Assembly (NCBI GenBank): GCA_013399895.1
Contig: VXBA01000893.1
Coordinates: 366,038-430,037 of the forward strand
Direction of reading: 5' to 3'
From: Serilophus lunatus
Lineage: Eukaryota; Chordata; Aves; Passeriformes; Eurylaimidae
Length of the DNA stretch: 64,000 nucleotides
The translations under genes were made by a program, and so were the position numbers. Positions 11,401 to 24,731 of this stretch are shown here, piece by piece. The stretch's first letter is position 1. Each line of letters opens with the position of its first letter. Under the pieces are notes generated by a model. That model worked only from the letters and a program-made list of their open reading frames with translations. It searched no databases and was not told the origin of the DNA.

Positions 11401-13869
11401 ATTTCATACCTCTGTGAGGCCCAGATTTGAGATAATGGCCACACCTATTTTGAGGATACTTCTGTTAAAAATGCCTACTTCACATATTCAGTTTCAGAAA
11501 ACTCTCCAGATCATTTGGTCTAAACCTTAAGCTACTCTCAGTTTTTGTCTGTGTTCTCTAGGTACTGGAGATTTGAATTTCTGTTTCTGTTTGCTGATAC
11601 TAAAACAAAGAATATTTTGTTACTTTAAATCATGCCGTAGTAGAAAGCTATATCTGTTATAATGATTCAAGGGAAGCATGTGTTCAATGTGGACCTTAAA
11701 CTTTTTTCGTAGAATAACAGAAAGTTGTGTTGGAAGGACTTCAAGGCATCACATTGTCTCTCTTTTCTAGAACAGGATCAGCTTTGCCTCTTCCACTGTG
11801 CACAGATACTACATAACCTGTCTTCTGCAAATGAGGAATCTCCTCAGGCAATTTGTGCCTTTTCCCAATACACAACCTTAATCTCTCCCCTTTTTAAGTC
11901 TGCAATTTTTTTTGTCCATTACTTCTTCCCGGAGAATCTAAAGACATAGTGCTCAAAGGCTTGCCCTTCCTTTTTTATTTTTTCCCCCTAGAGAAAACCA
12001 GCCCCATTCTTGTAAGATTTTCTTGTAGGTGATGTTTTTCAGTGCAGTGATCAGTGTTGTTGATGTCACTGGGATTCTCTCTGACAGATCTGCAGCTTTC
12101 TTGAGATGTAGTGGGTTAGACTCTCTCGCTGATCCTTCAGCAGAGAAATGACCACTGTTCAGTAAGATGTTGACTAAGATATATATTACATACAATACTG
12201 TCAACCATATGTTTGAGAGGGCATTTGTCATATGTGCAGCAATGTAATTATTTTTTAACTCGTATTCTGGCTGAGATCTGCTGTAATCCTTGCATTGCTT
12301 TGTCTAGGCTGCTGACTAGCCTGGTCCACATCATGGCTTAGGCACTTCAGAGGAGGAATTACCACTATATAATCAAATCACATACATTCCTCAGGGGATT
12401 TTATGCTTTATTTTTTGGTAGATCTTCCAATACGTACAAGGAAAGGAAGACTTTGGCAGATATCAGACTGCATTCCTGAGACAGCACATTTCACTACAAC
12501 CACTGCAAGCATTACAGGGGAAGTAAGCAGTCCCTAAATCCTGCACAGGCAAACATGTGGACAGACAGAATGGATGTCCATCGGATGAGGGCAGAGGCTC
12601 ATGCTTGGTGTGCAGAATTTGAGATTACACGTGCTGATTCCCCATGTCTTTTTCCGGAGATGTTTTTGTTTTGGGAGGAACACTGCTGCTCATCTGCCTC
12701 CGGTACTGGGATTGCTCTCTGGAAGAAAAATGTGGAGTGGGTCCATCTGGGATATGAATGCTGCTGTGTGGCTCCAAGAGAATCTTCCACAACTTCTCTT
12801 GGCAGGTGCTGAAGCTAGGATACATGCTCCTAGGCTGCAGACACTGATGATGCTGAAGGTCCACGTGCCTTCACCTGTGTGACCATTTTTAGTGCATCAG
12901 CTCTAATGGCATTCAGAATTGTCAGGAATTTTCATTTCAGAAGTTTTGTGACTGCCTGAAAATTTAAAGTCTAGAAAAGCACATTTCTAAACATTTCCAT
13001 CCCAGGAAATGGCTCAAAACCATGAAGTCTGTAAGCCTCCAAAAGCCAATGAAGATTAAATTAAAAAAAGGAGATACTATTTATTTAAAAAATTCATTAT
13101 TTTTGAGTCATTCTTGCCGGTTCTCCAGGTCCCTTTGTTCATGGTTTCCAAATGCTTGTATGTAGTGAAGCTATGAGAACTGCTGTTACTGTTCTTGAAT
13201 GGCTTGCTGGCATTCAGTTGGAAAAAAACCTCAAACTCTGAACATAATAACGAATAAAAATTATACAGTTGTTTGACAAGAGGCTAATTTTCCTTTCATC
13301 ACACATGGACCTATTAGACTCTACCTTTTGAAAGGACCACTTTATGTCACACATGGAAATATCTCTTTAGGGTGGGAAGTACAATGGAGCTGGAATTCGT
13401 GATTTGTGTTACAATTATCTTTTTTAAGTGCCAAGTACAACTTTTTTCCTGACAGTGCTGCCAATGGAGTCATAGTCTATACCACAAGACTTTTCCAGAA
13501 GCATGTACATAGGAGTTCACTGAATAATCATTCCCTGAAAATAAACTAAACAGTGGGAACAAGTGAATGAGTTGTGCAAAAAGAATGCAGATCAGACGGA
13601 CAGACAGACTCAACCTCGTCACAGCAGGAAATGGTGGGAAGGAGACGGGGGAACAAACAACATGAATAAAAATATAGATGAACCTTTTGGCCTCATCACT
13701 CCCCCTTCACACTTTTCACCCCACTCCACAATCAATTAGCCAATGTCAGGAAAGATGTCACTGAACATATTGAAATGTTTTTGGGAAATAGCTGAAGGAG
13801 AGGCACCCTGAAGGTGGTGGACTATCTCAAGAAGTGCTGCTTGCTCTTGGCTGCCAGGTCTGTACTCCA

Positions 13870-14150
13870 CGCAGGGCACAGGACCGGAAAAGTCCATCAG
13901 AGTCATGGATTCTAACCTCCTGCTACTGCAGGCACCATGTCAAGAAACCCTTTCTTACACCAGGGTATTTACCAAAAGCAGTCATGTCTGCTTTAGCCTA
14001 TGTTTTAGAAGGATAAACAAACTCAACATTTTCAGTCTTCTCTCATAAGCCAGGTCTTCATGGACATTCCAATGACCCTGCTCTGCATGTCTCCTGCTTT
14101 GTAAACATTTCTCTGCAAGACAGATGCCAAGTGTCCCACTCATCTGGCCC
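13870..14150 (-). mobile_element. Old, degraded CR1 remnant, minus sense
   Basis: The plus strand reads like a worn reverse complement of a CR1 3' region: GGACCGGAAAAGTCCATCAG followed by TCTAACCTCCTGC, and later AGGATAAACAAACTCAACA with TCTCTCATAAGCCAGGTCTT and ACCCTGCTCTGC, in the same order as in better-preserved CR1s. Divergence is high and the ends are approximate. Confidence 0.6.
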
Positions 14151-15424
14151 CTACAAACGGTGTCACGGTCTATCCGGTGGGTCTGTGGTCCAGGTCTCAG
14201 CCCCATCTCTCTTGCCCTCCTCTGCTTGTACGGGGTATGCTGGGGATACATGACCAAGCAGTATTCCCCTTGTGCACGGGGCATATCTAATGCCCAAGGA
14301 GACCCCCACACAAGGTATGTTATGGTCCATGTGGGAAACCCCACATACGTATGAAATCTTTGAGCATACAAGGCTTAGTCTTCACTGGGATAGCACAGAG
14401 AGGGTGAGGAAGGAGGTGCTGAATTATTGCCAGTTGCCTCTAGTGAAGGAAAGCATTTGTCAAAGCATAAGACATATGGCATAATTCCTCCTCTTCCTCA
14501 GTATACGCTGATTCCTAATGTCTCCTGTCCTCTGGCCAATGAAGGACTGAGAAGAAAAAAAGCAAAATTATTTTTGTGAGAGACTAAAAGCAATGTGGTC
14601 CACTCCTGTGGCCCTTTAAGATTCTTGTTTAAGTTCAACTTAGCCTTAGAGCCATTTAATCAAACTTATGCTTTTGGTTTCTAAAAGAATTTTTTAAGCA
14701 TTTGTATTTCTAGAGAAAAGAACTGGAGATGCATACACTGCAGTTCTGAAAGCTAAAAATCACAACACAAGTAAAAGCAACAACATGGATCAAAATCTAA
14801 GCAGCTTATTTTTAGCATAAAATAGAGGTAGTATTTTTAGACTCAGCTGATTCTTAAAGCTTAAGGGTTTACCCACACTGAATAAAACTTAAACCATGAG
14901 GGTTTCAATGCGAATAAGTCAAACAGATTTTCACTTTTGGATCAGCGTTTTGCTCAGTCTCATCATTGCTCCAGAAGGACTTGTAGAGGAAAAATATGCA
15001 AATAGCCAAAATGTAATCCAAACTGCCTCCAAAAAAAGGGGCCCAAACTCAGGAGACCACTTGCATTTGCTTCCCATCACCCCTGCCTTGCACCTCTTTC
15101 CCTGCAGCCAGTAGGAAAAAGACAGTGCCTGGGTTTCACTCAACAATGGGCAATAACAAATCCTGCAGACTCTAAAGCATGTTAATAAATACGATTTTTC
15201 TGTTACACTGGCGATTAGAAGAGAAGAAACAAAGGTGGAAACAAAGGAGGCTTCACATTCATTTTACTGAATGACGGGAGAGGGGTGTACCCACCACAGT
15301 GTTCCTGACAGCTCTTCCTATTCACTGGCACCAGATGATTACCGCAGTGACTCCTGTCTCATGCTAGGGGTAATGGATGTGAAGAACAAGGGCTTGGGGT
15401 TGCTATAGAGGTCATGCAATTCAT

Positions 15425-15903
15425 TTTAGGAAAGATGTTAAGATGCTTGAATGCATCCAGAGAAGGGCAACAAGGCTGGTGACAGGTCTGGAAGATAAGC
15501 CATATGAGGAGAGGCTGAGGGAGATGGTTTTAGCCTGGAGAAGAGGAAGCTCAGGGGGGACTTCATCACTCCCTACAACTACCTGAAAGGAGGTTGTAGC
15601 CAGGTGGGTATCAGTCTCTTCTCCCAGGCAACCAGAGACAGAAGAAGAGAGCACAGTCTCAGGCTGCACCAGGGGAAGTTTAGACTGGATGTTTGGAAAA
15701 AAATCTTTACAGAGAGGGTGATTGGCCATTTGAATGGTCTGCCCAGGAAGGTGGTGGAGTCACTGTTCCTGGAAGTGTTTAAAAAAAGACTGGACAAGAC
15801 ACTTAGTGCCATGGTTTAGTTGATAAGGTGGTGTTATGTCATAGGTTGGGCTTGATGATCTCAAAGGTCTTTTCCAAACTAGTTAATTCTGTGATTCTGT
15901 GAT
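15425..15903 (+). mobile_element. CR1 LINE 3' fragment, plus sense
   Basis: It contains the standard CR1 3' string in order: CATCCAGAGAAGGGCAACAA, TACAACTACCTGAAAGGAGG, CAGTCTCTTCTCCCAGG, GCACCAGGGGAAGTTTAGA, GCCCAGGAAGGTGGTGGAGT, GGGCTTGATGATCTCAAAGG, and a short terminal repeat (ATTCTGTGATTCTGTGAT). The 3' end at about 15903 is therefore intact, while the 5' end is truncated. Internal stops and indels show it is dead. Confidence 0.93.
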
Positions 15904-16005
15904 TTATGTGCTAAAGAACCAGAAAACCACCTTTGAGAGTCCATAAAATCTATTTTCATATGAGCTGAGACTTGCAGAAGCAGTTCCCTGAGCAGCAGAA
16001 TGGCA

Positions 16006-16034
16006 TTTAATAGTCTCATTTAATAGTCTCATCC
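16006..16034 (+). repeat. 14-bp tandem duplication
   Basis: TTTAATAGTCTCAT is present twice in a row within intron 2. This is a short, recent-looking slippage duplication with no evident function. Confidence 0.8.
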
Positions 16035-18909
16035 TCATGTATTATCCGGTCTAATATGACCTGAATTCATCTCTTGTAGAAACTTACTATCTTGAAACTT
16101 CTGCCTGTTTCTCCAATTCATCTGAAAACAGCCAGTGCTTTCCCCAGTGTTGGGTGTGGGGGATAGACAAATTGAGACAGCATGATCACATATGTCTTGC
16201 ACTCCTTAAAGACAGCCAAGGGGGAGAGGCAGCTCAGAGAGCTGGTGGGGGTGTATAACCAGATTAGATAACTGACTTCCCCCTGCTGAGAGAGCGAGAG
16301 ACAGTGCTGCTTTCAGCACACCTGCTTTACTACAAATAAATGATGTCATGACTTTAAAAAGGTATCACCTACTATCCCGCTCTACTTCTCCCAAAGATTG
16401 CTAAAATGGCTTGCTAAGAAAGAATTAAATTGTAACAGAGATGGATATGAAGGAGGAGGAGAAAAAGTTTAAACCAAACATAGAGCATCCTGGAAGAATG
16501 GCAAAAGAATTAAAATGGTCATAAAAAATAGGGTGGTTGCTTTTTCCCAATGTGGTTTTTCAAGAGTATCTAACATTTGGATATTTCCTTTCATTGCTTT
16601 CTGCCATTCAAACTTCTTTTTTATTTGGCTTTTCAGATCAAAAGTGTTTTTTTCCTATGAAATATATAAAAAAATGAATTCTAAAGTAAACTGTATTTCT
16701 GGCTAAGTCAATAATGTGTGGTTATCTGAAAAAAGATCAAATGGAAAACTGAAAAACTAAATGAACATACTGAGCAAATGATTCAAGAGGTGCCTGACAG
16801 CAAAACCTTGATCTGCTGTAGAGTTTATTCATAACTGAAGAGAAAGTTTAGGGTCTGTGCTCCATGGCACAGTTTGTAAGCCATTCTTGGGGGGAGTTAT
16901 AGTAGTGAAGACTGGTGAGCTGGGAGCTTAAAGAGAAGGATGTAGATTAGGGTTGGTAAACACGGTTATTCCCTGTTTTTTGTTTTGTTTTGTTTTTTTC
17001 CCCTCCATAAGAAGAATATTAATTTTCCAGGCAGAAAGGGTCAGCATTCAGTCTAAGGGGACCTGTTCCCACAACAGTTTAGGGTCCTGGACTCTGCTTG
17101 AGGAAGAGGGTGAAGAAGCTGGGAAGGTTCCGGATATTCAGGGTAGGAGGAATGAATGAAAATTAAATACCAGGAAATAGTGAGTAAGGATGGATGGGCA
17201 AAATAAGAAAGAAAAAGAGCCAGAGTTTGAAGAAAGCAAACTCCCTCTCTTGGCCTCAGTGATATGCAGAGGGGTTTGAGGTTAGAAGGACTGCACATAA
17301 CAATGCAGCTTCTGTGTTTCCCTTGACAGATAGTGGGTCCAGCTGGGGAAAGTGATTGTCCCTTCTCCTTCTGAGGTCTGGAGAAGTCAAGAGCAGCTCC
17401 CAGCCCACTGAATGGAGGCTGATCTGAGGGGCAGGGAGGGGACAAGGGGAAACAGCCAAGATCCTTGTTTTCAGTTCCTCAATTGACCTATCCACTGAGG
17501 GCTTCATTCCCCTGGGCAACACTACAATCACTATGTTTGGTATTTAAAGAAAGCTGGAAAGGGCTTGGCCTTGGTCCTCACCAGCAGAATCGCACCAGCC
17601 TTATGGTGTTTGCTTGGAGCAATTTGTTGCTTCCTCTCAAATATGGATATTCACCCTATGTGTAGGACTTCAAGCAGTAGACTGGAAAAAGCTCCCTGAG
17701 AGAGTCCTGGGGGAAATGTGATAAGCTACCTTGTGATGATGGCAAGGAGTATAACTGGGTTGAACCCATCAAGGATCAAGAGTCCACTTCTATCCTGCAT
17801 TCACCAACCAACTAAAGATAGTTCCTTTACAAGGACCTCAAGTGCAATAACATTTGAGGAGAAGGACTGTGAGGGGAAAGGCAGAGACTGGAGGTTTAGG
17901 AAAGAATTAACAGGTCATTTTGAAGAGTACCAGATCTAGCTTTGAAGCTAACCCTGCTTTGAGTGATGGAGAGGGTTGGATCAAAGGCTTAATGGGCAAA
18001 TCTAAATTATTTGATTTTGTGCTTCTAAGTGAGCAGAATGACTTTTTTATTTTTTATTTTTCCTACTGCTAAGGCAGCCAGAAAAATACTCGGATAAGGA
18101 AGTGCAAGGAAGAATTATTCTTGCTAATATCACAGTTGTGATATCAATAAAAAGAGAAAAAATAGATGTCTGAAGTATCACAAAAAATACTTTCTAACTC
18201 TTCTGTCCCAGACAGAGTTTGATCACAACATATCTACTCATGCACAGTCATAGAAAACTGGACAGGACCCCCTCAAAAAAAGAAGGAATAGCTTCACAAG
18301 GGCAGTGGGTCCTGAGAAAGTCTTCAAAACCATTGCATTAATAATCCATATGCACACAATGCAGAATCAAGAGCTTTATAAAACCAGAAAACATCAGGTG
18401 GTTCAAACAACATTCACCAGCTTTCTTTATCCACCCTGGCAGTGTTATGGCCCTAATGAGTATAAAACAAGCATATGATTCCTTCAGCATCATCTTATCT
18501 CTACACCTCTCCTTACGTCTGTTTTCATGTTGGGCACCTACAGATGACTAATAATAATAATTTCTACTTTGGCAACAGTATGTACTGTGGCACACCAGCT
18601 TTGCACCTTTTCAGGGATATATATGGAGCTGTGAGGTACTCTTCCAAAGGAAGAAATTATAATCCCATCATGAGAACTAAAAATGTGATTTTAAGGTGAA
18701 ATAGAAACTAATTCTGCAAATGTAGGGAAGATGAAAGTATGGCCCAACAAGATATTCTCATTTACAGCTTCCACAATTCTAAAAAATGAATATATCTTAA
18801 AACTCCTCATCAGTTCCTTTCATCAAGAGAAGAAATATCCACAGATTCTCTATCTTAAGACCTCAGCCCTGTTCACACACACTTTGAGAGAAATTCAGTT
18901 GTCACTGAC

Positions 18910-18967
18910 CTGTTCCACTCGGATATCAAATTCTCCATTCACCTTCCTCCCCTGGAAATATTTGGCC
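18910..18967 (-). CDS. SYN3: SYN3 exon 2 (synapsin III, C domain)
   Basis: This 58-nt exon on minus completes the split Trp codon (TG from exon 1 plus G here) and then encodes AKYFQGRKVNGEFDIRVEQ, residues about 107-125. That is the synapsin block seen in mammals, from memory, as SKYFHGKKVNGEIEIRVEQ. The acceptor is TTTCTTCTGTAG with a strong pyrimidine tract; the donor is CAG|GTCAGT. Phase is 2 on entry and 0 on exit, so it joins both neighbouring exons in frame. It lies about 13.1 kb from exon 1 and 10.6 kb from exon 3. The exon is too short to appear as an ORF of any size; the call rests on peptide match plus splice sites. Confidence 0.93.
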
Positions 18968-21184
18968 CTACAGAAGAAACAAGAGAGACAAACATGGTTA
19001 AATAAGATTTTTGGATTTCATTACATACAGTTTGCTTCTGCATTTCCATTTTTGCTGAAGAATTTCTAACCGGGTCAAAGCATGTTTTTCTAATTCCTAT
19101 CTTCTTTCAGCTTTGTGATCTCCAGGAGAAACCTGCCAAGCCAGATGAAAACCACATCTGAAAGTTCCTTTAAGGCTTGTTACTTTTTAATTTTATTTTC
19201 AAAATGAAAAACAAATGCTCTCATAATCTTTTCCAGAGAAAAACTCTAATCAATGATTCCTTGCTATACCTCATTTAATACTCAATCTTCATTCTGCAAA
19301 AGGAAAGCAACTTATGGCATGCCATCACAAGCTTCTTCTGCTTGTTGAGCAAGGATCTTTATCATCACAGCTGAAGTACTTGCGAAGCCTACTCTTATGC
19401 CCCCTTGCTAGACAGCTGCTTTTCGAATTTGTTTCTTTCTGCTGCTGATTTAGAGAAACTATATCTGCCTCTACAGTGTCACTAATGAAGGATCTCTTCT
19501 CCTGAAATGGGAAACTCTGTTGGCTTCGGGGTTGAACACTGTCATGAGAAGGACATATACAATCCACCACCTCTGCTCCTAGCTCCCTATGTTATGCAGA
19601 CAAGGAAGCACTTTCAGAAGCAGCAGTTGTTCATGAGAGGTGAAGGCTGACTAGTGTTGGAGAAGAAAGTAGGAAAAGCACTGTCAATTTAAACTTTTTA
19701 TATTTATGTTTGTGTATAATGCCTCTTATATTGATAAGTCAGTGAGGAAATTGCTAATATAATTTCCCCTGTGAATATTTCTCCCAATTCTTCCTCTCAC
19801 CAAACAAGCTTGACAGACGAAAATACAAATTTATTTTCTCAGACCTCCACCCCTATAAACTTTGAGAAGGCCATGTAAGTTCCAAAAGGCCTTCTATTTG
19901 GAAAGCACCGAAAGCAGTTTAGCCCTGCAAGAGCTGTGTCCAGAGGCAAAGGAACTCTGGGTTCTGTTTCCAATTGGCAAAGACAGCACAGAAAAAAGAA
20001 GCAAAGGAAAATGAGAGGAAGCTGGCTTTGCTCCCTATTTTATAGTATTAGAAAAAAAATTAAAAAAATTGGCTAACATTTTTACTATGTGTCTATTTAT
20101 TTCAATAAAAAAAGAGAGACAGTTAGAAGGCAATTTTCCCCATGGCTGAAACACACTAGTTTCTAGCTGAATGCTCTCCTCCCCCAGAAATGTGAAATGT
20201 AAATAAAAAAGATGTCTTGTTTTGTCATTCTGGCTCAAAACCAAGTCAAAAGTTTTCATTTTAATAGAAGAAGACGAAAAAAAGTCAAAAGTTTTCCATT
20301 TCATTCTAATGAGGATATCTGAAGGCTTTCCCTCCCAGGCAGCCCATCCATCAGCATGGTGTTAATAAGACTTGTGCATAGGTGTCAGTGAGAGACAATG
20401 TAGCAGCTAGGTGTGACAAGGACAAAGTGAGTTGAACAACTCCTGTCCAGTATAAAAAGCAGAGTGACCATTTTCCCTCCTTTTTTTGAATTTATGAGTA
20501 TTGCATGAAAAAAGTGACTCAGCAGACAAGCTAAGATAATCATGCCTCTAACAATAAACAGGAACTCTAAACACTTAATAATTCCATTAAATTTCTGAAG
20601 GCATGACTCTACAGCTTCTGGCAACATTACTCACTCCTAAACATTGGGGATATTGCTGGAATCAGTGACTTCTTAATACTGGAATAAGATTTAAGAGGGC
20701 CCACAGGAACTGGTCTGAAATTTGAGGTGCACTATTCACTGGTACAAGCTTGTTTTTATTCCCAACATGCTCATAATGTATACTCCTTATGCACATCTAT
20801 GAAACACACTTCCTCCCTCTATGGCCTCTCCTCTTTGCCAGTCAGCTGGTTGCAAACTCCTTGGTGCTGCTTTTCTTCAGCTTGTAATGAAGGGCGATAA
20901 ACTACAGTCTTCAGTCCAGTACAGATGGAGCAAAGAGGCTTCCACTGCCTGGTCCAGGAAATTAGCCTTCACATAGTTAAAAATTCCTCTTTCTTATCTC
21001 TATAGTACAAGCTGTGCTCATGGATAGTCACACAGAGGGCACATCCAGTGTTAGAAGTCATTGGAATAGAGCAAGGGACCTCAATTTAGATACTGTGTGT
21101 CCTTTCTGTCTTTCTTACCCTTCTTTCCACAGAGGTTGTCTCATCCAATGTCTCAGATAACTTCCCTTTAACAGCACAATAAAA

Positions 21185-21331
21185 CACTTTCTTTCCAAGA
21201 CAGACTCCCAGGAGGCTTAACCTGCTCTGAGTGTCTCTGAAGACTACAGGTGCTAAGCAATTTACAGCCAAATATTTTGGTTCACCCATCATTTTGACAC
21301 AGTCCAAAGAAAGAATACAACATTTCCTACT
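21185..21331 (+). repeat. Diverged direct repeat, copy 1
   Basis: This copy shares order and wording with 23709-23837: CACTTTC, AAGACAG, CCCAGGAGGCTTAACC, GCTCTGAG, GTGCTAAGCAATTTA, CAAATAT, ACACAGCC/TCC and ACATTTC-TACT. It carries about 18 extra bases between GCTCTGAG and GTGCTAAG that the other copy lacks. It is not CR1-like as far as I can see. Confidence 0.8.
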
Positions 21332-23204
21332 AAAACACCTCTGAAGTGAATGGAGTCATATTTTCAATTTGCATTTGGGGTTTTGAAGGCCCTGGGGAGT
21401 AGAGGCTATCATGTTGGTATGAAAACTGTCCATAGCATCACCTTGGAGCCCCTGAAATTTTAAGCAAGCTGAAGTCACTGCTGATGCTGTGGAAGCATCA
21501 TACATCTCTTGCAAGAGAGAGAGTCCGTCTTTTGGTCAGTTTTGCACAATTTATGAAATGGGTTCTGGTCCTTACAATGGACATGAGATGGAGGAAAGGA
21601 AGACCATGACGGTATGGTGGGGATGCATGAGAAAAATAGATGGAAGTTTCTGGCAGTCTTATGACACTTTTCATCACTGTGTAAGACATCTGTACATGCT
21701 CTGCCCCAAAATCACCTGAGCGAGTCTCTTCCAGGCCTCTGCCTGCTTGACTGCTGCAGAGTTATCTAGACTTCTTGTAGAGCAGCAGAGGAGCGGTGCC
21801 CAGAACATTCAAAAACCTTTCTGGGGAGCCTCAGAAGTGTCCTGACTCACCTTTAGCATAGCCAGCTGTCAGTGATAAGAGGAGCAGCTCATTGTCCCAG
21901 GAGGGGGGCTGTCTAACACCCCTCAGCTTGGGACACTGGGCAAGGCACTGGCCACACAAAGACACCAGCTTTCCGAGCATCTTGAAGCACTGACCACCGC
22001 TTGGCTGTCCACTCTTTATTTTAAAGCCTGTCAGATGTTTAGCCCACCAGAACACAGAGTTATAATTTTGTTAGGCAGAGTGCAGATGGTGTGGTGTAGT
22101 TGCTGTGATCTCAGTAATAAGCATGCAAACATATTTTGACTAAAGAAAACTCCAGAGCCATGCTCAAGAGCAGTTCCTGGGTGGGATATACAGTGCTAGG
22201 CAATACATTTAAATGTGGCCACACTGACTGGGAGGAGGAAGCACCATAAAAAACAGCCAAAGGTTTTAGCTGGCTTGCAGGGAGAGCCTGCCTTGAACCC
22301 GTCTCTTTTTCTGACAAAGAAGCTGCATGCTCTGGAGGATTTATGTTCTGGGTGCAAGGGCATCAGTAAAACATAACTTTTCCTTTCTCCCTCATTTCCG
22401 ACAAGATTACAGGGACATAAGAAACGCAATGCCAACCCCTGAAGTAATCTGGAAAGAACAGAATCTTATTCTCCAGAGATATTCTGTAAACCAGCCTCAG
22501 CCTGCCTCAATAACCATGGCTGGAGGAAGTATATACACCATCTTCTGTCAGATACAGGGTGTATGCTTAACAGTGGAAGGAAAAATAAACTTTCAATTCA
22601 CCTTCAATTACCCAAATAAGGCTAATTCACAGAAAGTCCACGTATAACATTTGTAATCTTAGATATTTGCAGAGCATTTGTTTGAGCAAGGGATGCTGCA
22701 CTGAACCAAGACTTCAAACACACCCGTAAGACACTCAAAATTATCCCTCTGACATCAACCAAGAGTTTGTGCAGCACTCTATGCATCAGCTGCCTGAACC
22801 TTTGTGCTCCCTTGCACATTTGTACTAATGCCCATAGATTACAAACACAGGGATTCAGTGCTCATGGGGTACAAATTCCCCTCTCCAAAGTCTCATGTGT
22901 CATCAGGGGGCATTGAGCTATGGGTATGGTAGGCAGGGCCAGCCTGCACCTATGTATTGATCCTGTGTCATGGGGAAACAGGCACAAGAGAAGTGATGTC
23001 CACACACGGAGTAGGGGCTTCCAGAGTGGCCAACAAAGGATCCAAACAGAGAAGCTGCTTCTTTTAGGAGAGCATAGATCCTCTTGTAATTTTTCTCTGT
23101 ATGATAAATAACTGGTTACATCAGTCTTGTCCTCTTTCTTCTTTAAAACAAAAGGAGGTACATGTGTGCTCAATCGAACAGCCAATATACATCCTCAGCA
23201 CAGA

Positions 23205-23297
23205 AATCATAGAATGGTTTGCCTTGACCTTAAAGATCATCCGGTTCCAACCCTCCTGCCATGGGCAGGGACATCTTCCACTACACCAGATTGCTGG
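23205..23297 (-). mobile_element. Short CR1 3' end, minus sense
   Basis: The plus strand reads AATCATAGAATGGTTTGCC, then TTAAAGATCATCCGGTTCCA, CCCTCCTGCCATGGGCAGGG and ACATCTTCCACTACACCAGA, the reverse complement of the last 90 or so bases of a CR1. It stops abruptly at TTGCTGG (about 23297), so only the 3' end was inserted. Confidence 0.9.
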
Positions 23298-23708
23298 TCC
23301 GGAAGAATCTATTTGTGTAGAGCTTGTGCTGTCTCTCCTGAAGTTATTTACTCTCTTTTCCCTCTACTTTTTCTCTCTTGGCCCAAAGAAGCATAACCAA
23401 GGTACTTCAGAGGACTGCTTCAGTGTTTTCCTCGATCTGCAGGAAAGAGACAGCCGGGATGCAGCAAGGGCATGCACAACTTCTGCAAGGCTGGAAAATG
23501 ATCTGCACAGGTGAGGAATAGAAAAAGATGCCCAGTCATCAAGCATTGGCTAGAGAAAATGCTCAAGGAGCTCTTCCCCTGGTACAGGTGCAACTAGAGA
23601 GCTGCCCCTGTAAGAAAAGGTACAGAACAACTTCAGCATGGGGAAAGCATTAGCCAGGATGGACAAGGGATTTCAAATGATAGGGTGGTCTGGAGGAATG
23701 CAATATAT

Positions 23709-23837
23709 CACTTTCTCTCTAAGACAGGACCCCAGGAGGCTTAACCAGCTCTGAGGTGCTAAGCAATTTATAGTCAAATATGGTGGTCCATACACATTTT
23801 TAACACAGCCCAAAATACGAATAAAACATTTCTTACT
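23709..23837 (+). repeat. Diverged direct repeat, copy 2
   Basis: This is the second copy of the repeat at 21185-21331, in the same orientation about 2.5 kb away. Shared blocks include CCCAGGAGGCTTAACC and GTGCTAAGCAATTTA. It lacks about 18 bases present in copy 1 and has many single-base differences, so the duplication is old, or both are members of an unnamed repeat family. Confidence 0.8.
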
Positions 23838-24712
23838 GATTCAAAGCTTCAAGCTGTTCCTGCAAGTCCATTATCTAGGTAAAGCAGAAGTTATGACACA
23901 TTATGCAGTTTTGAAGGCAGGCTAGTGTTTCATGCTAAATTCATCAGATTATCCTGTAAACTGGCTCCTGTATGAAGCAATTTTCTAGGACAGGAAGAGA
24001 TCAAAGAAATATATCTCAGATCTTTCTGTGAAAGTCCTCAGTGGAGGTAACATATTGTGAACACTGCAATGCAAATATTGTAGTGCTGGCAGTATGTCTT
24101 GGGAACTGGGAAGCCATCCTTCAGATGAACTAATAAGCCTGAGCCCAAATCCCCTATGATGTGAGTAAACCCAGGCACTGTTTGGGGTATCACTGTTCAA
24201 CAGAGCCCTTGAGCTACAAACTCATGAGCTGGCTTGTCCTTTCAACCCAAAAATGGGGTCAGTATCACTGACAAAGGATACCAGGATATCGTAATGGCAA
24301 ATTCCTCCAAATCCTCTGACAGAACTTGTGCCTTCAGATCAAGACACAACAAGCAAAGAAAGCTACACTTTCAGTGGAGACTACTTCTTATCAGGAGCAG
24401 GAAGAAGCCTTTCCTACCCCGTGGAGGGCCCAGAGAAAAACATGCTGGAGAGAGAAATGTGTGGGACTCTTGGGGGGAGGTGGGCAAGGGACTGGGTGTA
24501 AGAAAGGAGACAAATGGTGAAGAAGAGATCTGGATAAACAACCCAAAAGCCATCCATGGGTAAATTCTGGAATTATCTGAATTAATTCTCTGGTGTCACA
24601 TTACACATTATTTCTCTCAAGCCCCTTTGGAAAATAAGGCATGTAATTTATTTCTGATCATCCTGGAAAAGACAAGGCTGAAGCCCCCTGGATTGGGTGT
24701 GGGGACACTTCA

Positions 24713-24731
24713 GGGAGGGTGGGGAGGGGGG
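24713..24731 (+). other. Putative G-quadruplex motif with 1-nt loops
   Basis: GGG-A-GGG-T-GGGG-A-GGGGGG: four G-runs of three or more separated by single bases, with two further G-runs just upstream (24695-24704). Single-base loops are known to give very stable quadruplexes. It is on the plus strand, the template strand for SYN3, in intron 1. Confidence 0.7.

Larger units (their letters stand above)
8328..18909 (-). other. SYN3: SYN3 intron 2
   Basis: This is a 10.6-kb intron between exons 2 and 3, bounded by GTCAGT (minus, from 18909) and CCACTCCAG (to 8328). It contains the assembly gap, an old CR1 remnant near 13.9-14.15 kb, a clearer plus-strand CR1 at 15.4-15.9 kb and a few short tandem repeats. 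The stretches 8468-13869, 14151-15424 and 15904-18909 hold only AT-rich sequence with short chance ORFs. A possible very old CR1 3' end at 11708-11760 (GTTGGAAGGACTTCAAGG) is too degraded to call. Confidence 0.88.

Noticed and set aside
11708..11760. CR1-like 3' end (GTTGGAAGGACTTCAAGG)
   Set aside because: Too short and diverged, and nothing else of CR1 follows.
16140..16345. Possible short LTR: GTATAA at 16252, AATAAA at 16336
   Set aside because: No terminal TG..CA pair, no target-site duplication and no family wording that I recognise.
18246..18275. Possible CR1 end (AGTCATAGAAAACTGGACAGG)
   Set aside because: Only about 25 bases with weak similarity, with no continuation.
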